A stretch of 64,000 nt of DNA, taken from assembly GCF_000189635.1 (NCBI RefSeq), contig NW_002476472.1:124001-188000 (forward strand). Direction: 5' to 3'. The position numbers and the translations under genes are program-made. Under the pieces are notes generated by a model. It had not been told where the DNA came from. It saw only the letters and a list, made by a program, of their open reading frames with translations, and made no database searches. Below, piece after piece: positions 25,201-38,042 of the stretch. Source of the stretch: Tetrahymena thermophila SB210. Lineage: Eukaryota; Ciliophora; Oligohymenophorea; Hymenostomatida; Tetrahymenidae. Within the stretch, counting starts at the first letter, position 1; the number at the start of each line of letters is the position of its first letter.

Positions 25201-27660
25201 ATCTTTTGAATATATGAAACTATCTTAAGAGAGGGGACTTTAGACTTGTAAGAGGATTATATTTTAATTTGATAAAGGGATTTTTTCAGATTAGCCCAAA
25301 CCTTCTTTAGTAGCTTTGATATAAATAGTGTTCTCTGTATATGAAAAAGTAATCCAGTCAGGAAGTGGTTCATATTGAAAATTTTAATAATAAAAAATGT
25401 CAGTGATTTATTAACCTTAAATAGGATAAAGAGGAGTTAAGAAAATAGAATAAGAAAAACCAACTTTAAAATTTTATTTACTATTAATTTGCTAATAGGA
25501 TTAAGAAATAGAGTCATAAATATATTGAATTTAATTGAATAAAATTTTTGATTAAATAGGGAGAGCCCTTAATCCTTTTTAACTTAGAATAAATAGTGAA
25601 CTTTGGTCTTATGATAAACATGAAGAATATCCTACATCGCTATTTAACTATACTTTAGAGAGTATCTGAGGATTAGCTTTATCTTGTATGTCAATCAATA
25701 ATACCATTTCTGAGTTTGTTTAGGATATAATCAAAAAATTCTCATTTTACAGTATATTTATGTAGTTTGTCCATCCGCTTGTCTATAAAGTTCCAACAAT
25801 AGCTATTTATGGGAGTTTTAAAGTGTCTAAAATGATCAATCCTTTAGATCCACTATAAAGATATGCATAATCTCCATTTTAAAAGGTAACTACTCCTTAA
25901 ACACTTATCGTGCGATACAAAATTTTAAGTGAAATATTACTTTTGTCTGAAATATTTACAAATCCATATTAACCTGTATTGATTTATGTGCATATAATCC
26001 ATTTATTGTCGTTTGTAATATCTAAATTATCTACTTGATTATTAAATAAATTCACTTACTTTATCAAGTTTAAGCTTTAAAAATTGCTTGAATCAAATAG
26101 TAGAAACCCATTTCCATAAGCTATTGCAATTATAGTGCCATCTTTACTTCTAACCATATTTCCATATGGTAATTTTGCATTACTTGGATTAGATACTGTA
26201 GATATTAGATTTAATTTTGGATTTTGGTTATAATTTTGATTATCAAAATCAATTTAGTAGTACTCTAAATAGTTTGAGATCTAAGAAGATTAAATGTAAA
26301 GAGATGAAGAGCTTTAATCAAATATTATATTTTAACCAACAGAGTTCAGCTGAAAAGTAGACTTTATCAAAAATGGATCCTTTTATTGCTAGAAAGAATA
26401 CAAATTTATTTATTTGCTTGTAGAGATAAGTATGTTTATGTTATTATTAAGAGATAAACAGCTTTATGCTTATTAGACTGGAAAGAAATTTTCTAAATGA
26501 ATATTAAATAAATTCGGCATAGAATTATTTACTTTAATATCCTAGCTTTAAAATACTTGTATGGTAGAATAGTCGCTGGTTATTAAATAATTCCTATTTA
26601 TTCCATTAAAGTCTAAAAATATTGGGATCTCTGCAAAATTTATTTAATAAAATAACACAATCTAATTCTAATCAGAAATATCAAGTATATTTATTCCTTA
26701 ATATTTAATGCCTATTAATAGAAATTGATCGGATAGTAATTTTATAGAAATAACAATAGCAGAAGAACTTAAAAATGGTAAGTTTAAAATGTTAAAATTG
26801 GATATATTAATTTTATCCAAATTTTATTAGTAAAGAGATTATAAATTTTGAATATTAATTGAAATGAGTTATTAATTTTATTAGTTAAAACAGAAAATGA
26901 AATTTTAATCTCTTGTTGCATCCAAATAATCTATTTTAAATTTATTATATAAACCTGCTATTTCATTCAAATCCCCAGTTTGCTAATTTATTTCTATAAC
27001 TCGTAAACTTGATCCTCCATTTTAAGATATTGAATTCAGAAAAATTAGTTTACCATCCTGCGATATAATCGCCAAGCTTATTGCTTCTCCTATATTAAGT
27101 AACTTAAAATTAGAAAGATCTTAATATTTGTAAATAGCTATTTGAGTTCCTCCTTAAACTAAGATGTTTGAATAACCTAAATCTATTATAATTTAATTTA
27201 TTTATTAACTTATTGCATTTTGAGATATTAACCTATTTTAAATAGAAATTTAATTTTTCTCTCCATATTTTAAATCGAATTTAATTAATGAATTGGATAA
27301 TGCCAAAAATAAATTAGAATCATCTAAACTAACAGTAAATGAATGAGCTAAACTATCTTTTCCTAGTTCTAAGTTTTAAACATTCTAAAGATTTTTCAAA
27401 TCAAATATTTATATAAAATTTCTTTCATTTTTTATATAAATAAAATTATTTGTTATCTAAATTTATTGAATAATTGTCTAAGATGTTTGCAACGATAAAT
27501 TATTAAGACTATCAAACTACAGGCTTTATAGAGGAATTTAAGAGAAGATAACTTGCTGTGAAAGTTCTTAAATTCTACATGAAAGAAATTTAAATAATGT
27601 GAAGAAAAATATGAAACTAAAGTTCGAATGATATTTGAAAGTTAACCTTAGAGATTTCAT
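22267..27660 (-). CDS. Large type I membrane protein with beta-propeller-like and cadherin-like ectodomain
   Basis: A single open frame of 5,394 nt in the ciliate code, 1,797 residues, ATG at 27660 and TGA at 22267-22269; no intron is needed. Residues about 1-28 contain a hydrophobic FSFIFFFTLF segment, likely a signal peptide. Residues about 90-700 contain repeated short strand motifs of the LVIVD/propeller type, for example GIKYQGINILDIS (about 308), GSKGLIILDTLKLP (about 604) and VLLIDIQDKANPQIL (about 652). Residues about 745-820 (LPDWITFSYTEN) and about 1095-1148 (FKIIAFDGYSFAEDE) resemble dystroglycan-type cadherin-like domains. One membrane helix follows at about 1150-1177, then a cytoplasmic tail of about 620 residues rich in Lys/Gln/Asn/Glu with a Gln-rich stretch near the end. 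I infer a surface adhesion or sensing receptor. Domain assignments are by eye and need profile confirmation. Confidence 0.85.
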
Positions 27661-28173
27661 TATAAACTAATTTATCTTCTTATCTAATTTTTTAATTCAG
27701 TTAATTTCTACTTCTATTATATATTGAATTCTACTTAGTATTATCAAACAAAATAATATGCAATCACATTTTAATAAATTGCTCAAAACATTCACTAATA
27801 TCAAATAAAATTGATGAATAGATAAATGAATAGAAATATTTTTTTTGATTGTAAATGTAATGAAAGATAAATTCAATGTTATTTAATAATATATTTTTAC
27901 ATTTTTTACCAATTATATTTATAAAATTTAATTATAAAAATTAGATAATTAATAAATTTCCTTTTTATATCTAAAAAAAACTTTGAATGTTTCTTTGTGA
28001 TGAAAATTGCTAAAAATTAAATAAAAAATTATTCAAGTAATTTTAAATCTGCAATATTAATTTAAAAAATTATTTTCATTTTAATCCTTTTTTAAAATAA
28101 TGATTTTAAATTATTCTCAAAAAATTAAAACTTAAGTAAAAAAATAGAAAATAATAATTTTTATTTCTACTTA
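27661..28173. other. Intergenic region between divergent genes
   Basis: About 510 bp of A/T-rich DNA between the minus-strand propeller gene and the plus-strand candidate pseudogene. It presumably holds promoters for both. No motif recognised. Confidence 0.5.
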
Positions 28174-29413
28174 ATGAACTTTATTATTTTAATAGGGCTT
28201 GTAGTTGAATTAATTATATTTTACATATGCTTTTATTTGATTAGCATATTTAATTAGTAATTGATTTTTGATAAATTCTTAAGCTCATTTTTTATTAGTT
28301 TCCATTTTTATTAACTTAGAATTTATATTATCTTTTCTATTCCCTATTCAATAAAATAAGTATTTATTTAATTTATATTTTTTCTTGTTCATTTGATCGT
28401 TTTTCTTATTTATTTTTTTTGAATACATCAAATAGCAAAAATTTATCTGATTTTTAATAATAAAAACATTTAAAATTTTAGAATTTATTATATTTGAGAG
28501 GCTTTTATATTGGGGAAAGTTTTTTATATCTGCAAAGGTTTTCTATTATTTTCATTTTCAAATTATTAATAGTATTATATAAAATAGAAGTGGATATAAT
28601 TGAGTCTTATACTTATGCATGGATTTCTTAGTGTTTTTTTGGTCTTATTTTTATAACACTTTAGTTTATCATAAATTCCCTAAAATGTATTGAAATAAAT
28701 CCCTATGTTATTAAATCTATCATCTAAGATAATAATTATATTATCATAATTAATTTTTTTTGCCTATATTTAAAGTTATTTGCTTAATCATATTTCAAAA
28801 GCTTTTTATTAAAGCTCATAACTTGATAGACATTAAACCTAATTGCTTTGATCATTAAATATAAAAACTATCTAGTTTCTTATTTTTATTTTATTTAAAG
28901 AGTTTTATCATTATATTTTTCTTTGTGTTATTTATTCTAGTTATATTAAAAGCATATTATCATGATCAAAATTTTGCAAATATTATTTCTAAATATAAGG
29001 AAATAACTATCCTATAAGTCTATGAGTAATTATGGTTCATCCTATTTTTGAAGATTATTTTACTTGGTTGAGTTGAAATAAATGGTATAATTTATTGAAC
29101 CTTTGAAATCATGATTTATACTAATTATTAATAGCTAATCACCTTATTTTTTTCAACTAACAATACAATACTTTATTTGGTAGTTTTACATTTTGTTATT
29201 TATCTAAAATTTATAATTCAAATGCTTTTAAAAAAATATTATTTTTTGTATTCTATAATCAAGATTAATGATGTACCGATAATGATACAAGTATAGAAAG
29301 AGGTTAAAAATTTAAGAGGTAAAAAAAAAATATTGATTATTGTTTATAAAAATATTTTAGTTATTAAAATTTATGAACGATAGTAATAACGAAGGTTAAG
29401 GTAAATTCTTTGA
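28174..29413 (+). pseudogene. Probable decayed multi-membrane-span protein gene
   Basis: Protein-like, strongly hydrophobic sequence runs through this interval but needs three frames. Frame A covers 28174-28422, with ATG at 28174 and TGA in an 8-T run. Frame B runs from about 28419 to 28830 and would join A if the run had one more T. Frame C runs from about 28820 to 29413 and contains two in-frame TGA codons (29069-29071 and 29096-29098). Together there are about seven hydrophobic segments separated by short polar loops (for example VEINGIIY and KINDVPIMIQVQKEVK), consistent with a seven-span membrane protein. Both TGAs lie beside aromatic or hydrophobic residues where Trp (TGG) would fit. 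Missed introns or sequencing errors could explain some breaks, so true pseudogene status is uncertain. Confidence 0.4.
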
Positions 29414-30408
29414 TGCATTATAAAAAGATTAATGCTTGAATCAAAAATTCAAAGAAATTGTTAGTAAAATAATCTATCTTTATTTATGGCTTTGCTTTAT
29501 TTAATTAATTAAACAATGATTTGATAAGGTGTTTGCTATAATCTGAAAAGTATTATAAATAAATGTAGCAAAAAAAAATAATAAGTAACTAGATTTAAAA
29601 TAGATTAGATATTAATATTTTTGTAGACTATTATACATAGAATTTTTTTATTTCTATAGAGAGAAAGTGTGAATATACATTTTTATTTTGCATAATTTGT
29701 ATTATATTTTTTTAAGGAAAAACTCAATATAGTTACACTGCACTATTTTTAAAGCTTGGTATTTGGAATTCTCTTCTCTAAATTTAAAAATGCAAATAAT
29801 TATTTTTATAATTAATTATTTATAAACTAAAAGTTTCTCATTTATATAAATTAAATAAAGCTTTGTAAATATTTATCATGCTAGCATTTAGGTGTTTGAC
29901 ATTCAAATCAATTTTTAAATGCAATTTTACAAAAATTATTTATATATTTGTTAAACTTCTCCTAAATTGATTATAGGTCTTCAAAGAATAAAAGAATAGA
30001 AATAATAGTACGCAAATAATTATGCTTTTACTGCATTAGATTTAGACTTCCTTAAATTAGTGTAATAGTTAACTTTAATATCTTTCTAAACTAAAATGTA
30101 AATTAAATTAATTACTTGAGCAAAATAAATTAGTGTAATTTAAATGATTTGTGGTAAATTAAATTTACTCAATTATGAAAAACATTCACTAAATATTAAT
30201 TAATTGAGTTGCTTCATTTGAAATTCGTTTATGATGAAATAAATAAATATGCAATTTACGCATGATTTTTAAAATTTATTAGCTTACTTTGTTTTCCTTT
30301 CAAAAGTTCAAATCCATCTGAAATAAATCATAATTTAATAGATTGTTAGTGAGTAAAATTTTCATAATTTAATGTATCTTAAAAAATAAAAAAGAAACTA
30401 AAAAATAG
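29414..30408. other. Intergenic A/T-rich region
   Basis: About 1 kb without a supported gene. It is likely to contain the promoter of the Cys-rich gene beginning at 30409. No distinctive motif noted. Confidence 0.5.
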
Positions 30409-33400
30409 ATGAACAAAACAAAAATATTTTTTTTGATTTTAATATTAAATTTAAGAATATAGCAATCATGTATTTTTTTTCATACATAATATTAAATAAT
30501 TTTATATTAAATTTAATATTTTTTCATCAAATAGTTAGTGAAATTTAAGTTTATAAAAGAATTGACAGCACTGCTTTTCCTAATGCTTCATGGAGTAATG
30601 GATAATAGATGATTTGCAACTAAAAAGATATTGAATTCAATTAAGCTAATCTTGGTGAGTATTAATTAGCCTACTAAGCTACAGCTACTACTTTTAGTCT
30701 AAAGAATCTCCCTCCGCATTTTTAGGTAAATGTAAGGATTGATTACTACCTCATAATGACTTGGGATAATGAATCTTTATCTGTATATGGTGGATCATAA
30801 AAGAAACTTTTTTATAGGATTTAATATGACTATGGTAATTCGAGTATAAAGTTATAAAGACTTTGCTATGGTGATTAATATATCAATTATTTCTATAGAA
30901 GTAATATTTTAACTTCAAATATATTTTTTATTTTTAACAAAAATTTAAAAATATTAATTCATATTTAAAAAAATATTAAAAAATCTTTAACTATTTAATT
31001 ATTGAATTAATCAATCAATCTTTACCTTAATTAATTTTATTTCAAAAATAGTTTTAATTTTTTTAAAATTATTATTTTTTAGTAATTTAAAATTTTAATA
31101 ATGTGGCTTAAAAAAATAACAATATTAATTAATCTATTAATACACTTATATAATAATAATTAGCTGAATATACTTTGGATGATGCAAACTCTGATTTTAG
31201 TATTTCTTTCTAAACTAACTGTAAACTATTTTAAATAAATGGTTGTGAGAGTACATCAAACGAATCTTTTGCAATTGGATAGGTTTAAGTTTTTGTAAAT
31301 GAATGTCATTTCTCTTGTTTATCTTGCTCAGGTCCATTACAAAATCAGTGTAAATTATGTTACAATAATATAAATCCAACAAATGGAATATGTCCATAAT
31401 GCTAAGGTGCAAACAATATTTTTGATAATGGTACTTGTGTTTCTAAATGCCCTTCAGGAAAGGTTAATAAAAATTAAGTGTGTGTTTTATAAGATTAATT
31501 TTGTTAATCTTTTTAATAAAATGGATACAGCTGCTAATAATGCCTACCAAACTACTACCTTTGGAATGGTAAATGTATGACTGTTTGTCCTTTATTTTAT
31601 GGTAACACTAACAATATTTGTTAAGATTAAATAAGAAGCCTTCCAAGTAATTTTTTAACTAAAACAACTATTTTTTTGTTAATTTAAATTAATTTGAAAT
31701 AGATGGATTTGTTGCACTTGAAGGATTATAAGAATTTAGATTTTCATCCTTTCATATTTAATAGTTAGGATTTTCTATAATGAATCTTAACTCAAATAAT
31801 AGTGGCTTTCTTTATGGTAATAATTCTATGTATACTATTTGTGGAGATACTTAACTTCTTGGAGGCTTTAAATCTGGTATTAACAAAACTAAAATATAAA
31901 TCAGTGTGCCTATTTAAGTAGCTCGTAAATTTATAAAAGTTGGGTTTAAATTTTACTTGGTAGATTATTCATAAAATAATCCTGTTCCAAACATTATAGT
32001 GAGTTTGAATGGTTAAACTGTGTAGTTAGTAACCAATTAGTTTATATTAAAAACTTAGTTCAATCTTTGTGGTTTTGAATAACAAGATGCGTATGGAGAA
32101 TTCATGTATGTGATAGCAGATTCTACATCAACCAGCATTTTAATAACTATTGATAATTAATCCAATTTCGATATTGGAATAAGAGATTTTATTGTTGGAG
32201 GATATACTGTAAAATATTTGTTTTTATTTATTTATTTTTCTCTTCTTCTTATTTAAATCAATTATATTAAATTTTAGTGTGCAAATACCTGTTTAGATTG
32301 TAAGTAAGATAACCCATATTCATGCTTAAGCTGTTCTAATGGATTTTTTTTGTATGGGGATTAGTGTATAAATAATTGCCCATCAGGATACTATAATGAT
32401 TCAGTGCTTAATAGTTGTGTACTATGCTCTTCTTCTTATCCTAATTGTAAAGCTTGTGATCATAACTAATGTCTAATGTGTCAGTAATCTTATTACTTTA
32501 CAGCTGCAAAAACCTGCATCACCTGTCCCTTAAATCCAATTAAATAATACTGGAATCCTATTAGCTTGGCGTGTACTACTACTTGTGATTAGGGTTTACA
32601 ACCAGATGATTAAAATTAGATTTGCAGAAATTAGTGTTTAGATAAAGCATGCTTAATTTGTGATTAAGCAACATAAGGCATTTGCTAATAATGCTTTTAA
32701 GGATATTATTTGTATAATAATTAGTGTGTTCAATCTTGTCCTTCTGGAACATCTCTTGACACAAATGGTCTTTAATGTTAGTCATGCAATGACCCCTTAT
32801 GCTTGTCTTGCAAATTTGACAGTACTAATTTACCTATTTGTCAATAATGTATCAGTAATAAGTATTTAGATGCTTCTAATATTTGTTAATCTTGCGATTC
32901 ATCTTGCTAGACTTGTAATGGAAATTAACCTAATTAATGCACATCATGCAACAGCTCAGACCCTAATATAGTTTTTAATTCAGACAACACATGCACTTGT
33001 AAATCTAAATATTATTCATTTGATCCCTCTACCTAAAAATGCAAACCTATTTGTGGTGACAAATTCAAAACGCCAGAAGAAGAATGTGAAACTTATGATA
33101 ATAGTTATTAAAACGCATAAGGCTGTGATTCTAATTGCAAAATTGTTTCTGGATTTAAATGTTTTCATTAAGATCCATATCTTTTAGATATTTGTGTAAG
33201 TGCCTTATGTGGAGATGGAAAATTAGACTCATCAGAGTAATGCGATGATGGAAATAACAGTAAAAAATTGTTAAATATTATGAAAATAAAAAATATTTTT
33301 TAACTAAATAGTTAACGGAGATGGATGCTCATTAGATTGCAAGACTGAGCTAGGATTTAATTGCTCATCTTAGTCTGGAATATCAAAATGTAGCAGCGTA

Positions 33401-36400
33401 TGTGGAGATAATTATGTGACATAATATGAAGAATGTGATAGTAATGATGTAGGATGTGATTAATCAACATGTAAAATTAAAGTTAATTCTGGTTGTAGTT
33501 ATACAAAATATAATGATTAACTTTAAATTTCAAATTGTTTTTAGTGTGATGATCCATTTTGCATGAAATGTACTAAAACTGATCCTAGTTAATAACAATC
33601 ATGTCTGTTCTGCAAGGATAATTATTACTAAGATAATATTTAAAACAAGTGCTTAGCTTGTGATTAATCATGCAAAACATGTTTTGGATCTTCTAAAAAC
33701 TAATGCAACTCATGTTTTAGTCAAAAAGATTCAAGGGTAATACTGGATTAAAGCTCAAATACATGCGTTTGCAATAGCCAATATTACTCATATGATATTA
33801 ATTCATAAAGTTGTTTACCTATATGTCATGATATGTACAAAGCGCCTGAGGAGGAGTGTGAAATTTCAAATCCATTACTATTTGATAATGCAAATGGATG
33901 TATAAACTGCAAGGTTTAAAGTGGCTATAAGTGTTTCAGTAATCCATAATACGATTTAAGTGTATGCAATACAGTAAAATGTGGAGATGGTATTAGAGAC
34001 TCAGGTGAAGAATGTGATGACGGAAATTAAAGTAAGCATTTTAATTTAAAATAATATCTAAATTTTATTATATTTTAATTTTAATAGTTGATAATGATTT
34101 TTGTTCCCTAAACTGCAAGATCTAACAAGGATATTCTTGTAGCTAAGACATTGGTAGTAGTAATATTAAATGCAAATCAACTTGTGGAGATAGGATCAAA
34201 TCAAGTGATGAAGAATGTGATTCAGCTGATTATGGTTGCACAACTGATTGCAAGATTATGAGTAATTATGGTTGTTATATCGATCAGAGTTCAATTTCTA
34301 ACCCTCCATAAGTTTAGAAATGCTTCAAATGCTAAGATGCTAATTGCTTTAGATGCAGTAAAATTTATAATTCAGTCTTGAACTCATATGATGAAACTTG
34401 CAATCAATGTTAAGATGGTTTTTATTTCAACATTATTTCAAATTAATGTGAAAAATGTGATTCATCTTGTAAGACCTGTAATGGACCGTCTGTAAATAAT
34501 TGTTCTACCTGTTTTCAAAACCCAAATGTTGTATTAGATCCTAATTTAAATCAATGCACTTGTGTAAATAAACATTATAATTATGATACAACTTAAAATA
34601 AATGCATACCAGTATGTGGTGACAAGTACAAAACACCTGAAGAAGAGTGTGAAGTAAATGATCCGACAGCCTTCAGTAATTCCTTAGGTTGCATTTAATG
34701 CAAAATTTAACCAGGTTATAAATGCATCTAGTTAAATAACTTTTTGCTTGATATATGTATGCTTTCTACTTGCCAGAATGGCATATTAGATAAAGGAGAA
34801 GAATGTGATGATGGAAATTAAAGTAAAAATTTGATAATTAACTTACTAATTTACTTATTTATTAATTAATTATTTATTTATAGTTTAATTAGATTAATGT
34901 AGCTTAGATTGTAAAGTAAATCCTGGATATTACTGCTCATAAACTATTAACAAAAACGACATAAAATGTATAGAAAAATGTGGAGATAGTATTAAAACCC
35001 CAAGTGAAGAATGCGACCCTCCAGGTTTAGGATGTAGCTAGACTTGCTAAATTCTTCAAGGTTATGGATGTCAATAATAGCAAATTTCAAATAATCTAAC
35101 AAATTTTTAACCTACATAATGCTTCAAATGTAAAGACATTAATTGTCAACAATGTGTAATTGTTAACAATAATGTTGAAATTTGTAAGGTGTGTAACATT
35201 AATTACTTTTTAGATATTAAATCAAATTAATGTATGTAATGTCATCCCACTTGTTAATCTTGTAAAGGACCTCAAGCAGAAGATTGCTTATCTTGCCCAA
35301 ATGATTAATCTATTATTTTTGTTGATGGAAATTGCAGATTATGTGATCAAAAATTGGGCTTATATTTTAATTAATAGAGTAAGAAATGTTAAGAGTAATG
35401 TGGAAAAGGATACATGCTTACAGATAGTCTATTAAAAAAATACGGAATAGTAAAAACAATTGAATGTGATGATAATAATACTGTAAATAATGATGGTTGC
35501 TCACAGAATTGCAAGATAGAAAATGGTTTTAAATGTATAAACCCACCAAGCAGTAAATCTTTTTTGTCTTTTAGTTTAAATTATTTTTAAGAAATTAAGT
35601 TTTAAATTTATGCAAGAAAGAAATTAAAAGCAAAACAACTAACTTACTTACTTGCTTCCTTCCTTTTTGAATATTAATTTAAAAGGAAAATATTTTTTCT
35701 ATCTTTTACAAATAATTAAAAATAAAAAGAAACTTTTAACTAAAAATTCCAAATTTAAAAATTTTAATTCAATATTATATTAATAATTAATCACTTGAAA
35801 TTAGATACTAATTTTATTTACTAATTTTAAAAGCTGTTTAAAATTAGATAAGTTAGTCTCTCTGCACAACAATTAATGATGGACCAACTCCTTTCTTAAA
35901 ACTAGAATCATAATTTTCTCACTTATAAAACTAATATCAAATTCAAGGAATGATTTAATTTGATAGAGATGTATAAATATCAAATACTAAGAATATAATA
36001 ATTTATTTAGATACATAAAATTCCTCAAACTATGATATAAACGTTTTTACAGATATGATTATACTAAACAGTTTAATGACACAAACTATCAAATTTTAAA
36101 TCAAACTCTATTAACCTATAAACGATATTAGTGTTTTTGCTAAATTCAAGTAATCTGATATCACTGATAAATATAATAGTTCATTGCTAAAGAAGTAAAT
36201 AAATACTAAGCTTCCTCAAATTTAAGTATTAGTCTCAGATATTTATGGAAATAACTATTTTATTATAACTGTTTTGAATGCTTTACTAGGATTTGTTAGT
36301 TACTTTATGCTGTTTTTAATTCCTTTCCAAACAGCTGTTACTCTTTTTGATCTATTGCAATCAGTGAATTATCTCAAATTTTTAAATGTGAATTACCCAA

Positions 36401-37368
36401 AAGAATTGTATGTTTTTTTGAAACTCTTTGATTTTGCAAATTTCGAGTTTTTCCCAAATATCAGTTCTAAAAATGCTGATGTGCCATTAACATTCTAAAG
36501 AGAATAAATTGATTCCTTTTTCTTTAGTAATATAATTCAAACTGTGATTATTTGGACATTGTTTCTTGCATTCTATTTCTTAAGCTACATTTATAAAAAG
36601 TTTTAAATAAGAATAAATCATTTTATTGATGAACTTATGAATAAAATCTATTCAAATTTCTTTTTCAAAATAGCTTCAGGAATTGTTGTTTTAACTTTTT
36701 ATGAAATATCAATATGCATTTGGCTCTAATTAAATGAAATTTAATTTTAAACAAGTTTAAAGTCTGTAATAGGCACCATTTTCTCTGTACTCTTTTTGGC
36801 TTCATAAATATTTATAGTATATCTTGGAATATATAAAAGTGAAAAAGGAAGAGAGTAGCTAAATAAATTAGAAAGCCTACTAAAAAATATATAAAACAAA
36901 TTCTAATAATTTAGTCAAACTAACTTTATTAAAAAGTATTATTACTTTAATGGTTAAATTTTAATAAGGAAAATACTCTATATTTACTTAATAATTTACT
37001 CATAGCAAAATAAGATGTAACAAGTTATATTAATTTAGCTCTTGTTTGCTTTTGAGACTATAATTTTGATAATAAAAAGACCTTACCTGCAAGCCAAGAT
37101 GAACTAAATCTAAGTATTCACTCATATTAACTTTTTAATTGCTTTATTTTCTATAACATGGCTAGCTTATGATGATATTCTTAATAATTTTCCAAAAGAC
37201 ACAAGAAATATTTTTTCAGCTGTTAGTATAATTTCGATCTCCTTAATTTTTATAAAAATAATGATTCATCTGTTCCAAACTCTTAAGGAAAAAATTTAGT
37301 TTACAAATATCAAACTCACAATTGGAGATTTAAAATAATAGAATACATCTTTGTTTTAAAATTTATGA
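30409..37368 (+). CDS. Cysteine-rich surface protein with DUF4215-like modules and C-terminal membrane domain (paralogue 3)
   Basis: Nine exons: 30409-30469, 30535-30900, 31083-31646, 31703-32208, 32278-33259, 33312-34031, 34088-34822, 34884-35551 and 35857-37368, giving about 2,037 residues and ending in TGA. Exon 1 encodes a signal peptide (KIFFLILILNL). Exons 2-4 encode two beta-rich, Cys-poor segments flanking a first Cys cluster. Exon 5 has furin-like CxxC modules. Exons 5-8 carry repeated DUF4215-type blocks: CGDGxxxxxEECDDGN, then a phase-1 intron, then xCSxxCKxxxGYxC. From about residue 1665 come about eight membrane segments clearly related to the genes at 840 and 15564 (FDLLQSVNYL, NFEFFPNI, AYDD). 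The last splice acceptor is the weakest: 35848 also fits the frame. Around 35519 one base appears to be missing from the conserved CKIxxGFKC motif (see findings). A surface receptor-like role is inferred. Confidence 0.85.
33312..35551 (+). repeat. Three homologous DUF4215-type exons
   Basis: Exons 33312-34031, 34088-34822 and 34884-35551 (720, 735 and 668 nt) are homologous modules. Each begins in phase 1 with xxxxCSLxCKxxxGYxC. Each then passes through CGDxxxxxxEECD, a CFxCxDxxCxxC furin-like part and CxPxCGD or its equivalent. The first two end in EECDDGNQ with the next phase-1 intron; the third has the block fused without an intron. Confidence 0.85.
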
Positions 37369-38042
37369 AAACTATTTTATTTTGTATATTTACTGATATT
37401 AATTTTAAAATAAAATTTTAAATCTTTAGCTATTGGAATAATTTTATATTTTGAATTTATTATGATGATTTAAAAAAAAATATTTTTTATTTTTAATATT
37501 ATTTTCTTGTCAATTAAAAAGTAAAAATTAAAACTTATTATTTTATTTTAAAAAAAATAATTTCAGATATTTCAATTTATTAATTTTTTAACATTTTTTT
37601 AAAAATAATTTTAATTAAAAAGCAGAAATAAAAATTATTTATTTTATTTGATATAAATTTAAATATTTTTTTTAGAAATGAAACGATTATTGAGAGTTTT
37701 TTTATTAATTTCCAAGTAATAATTGTAGCAAGAATGATTTTCTGAAGGGAATGAAAAAGTTAAAATTATATATCAAAAAGTTAGTTAATTTTGAATACAT
37801 TTGATAGAAATATAAATTGCTTTAAATAGAATTGATAGTATTTAATAATACTTTAAAAATTAACTTTGAAATATTTTTATTATTGTTTATTATTATATTT
37901 TGATATAAATATTTGTGATTTTAATCTAATCTAAGATTTCTTTCTTACTAATTTAAATTAACTATATGGCTTGCTTGCTTTTTGATAAAATTATATTATT
38001 TTTTAACATTTTTACGATATAAACTATTCTTATTAGATCCCT
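37369..38042. other. Intergenic spacer between convergent genes
   Basis: About 670 bp of A/T-rich DNA between the stop of the Cys-rich gene (+) and the stop of the adenosine deaminase gene (-). Nothing else recognised. Confidence 0.6.

Noticed and set aside
28174..29413. TGA read as Trp or Cys (another ciliate code)
   Set aside because: All well-supported genes in the window end at TGA and contain none internally, while TAA and TAG are frequent inside them. So TGA is stop here and the internal TGAs at 29069 and 29096 are better explained by gene decay or mis-modelled splicing.
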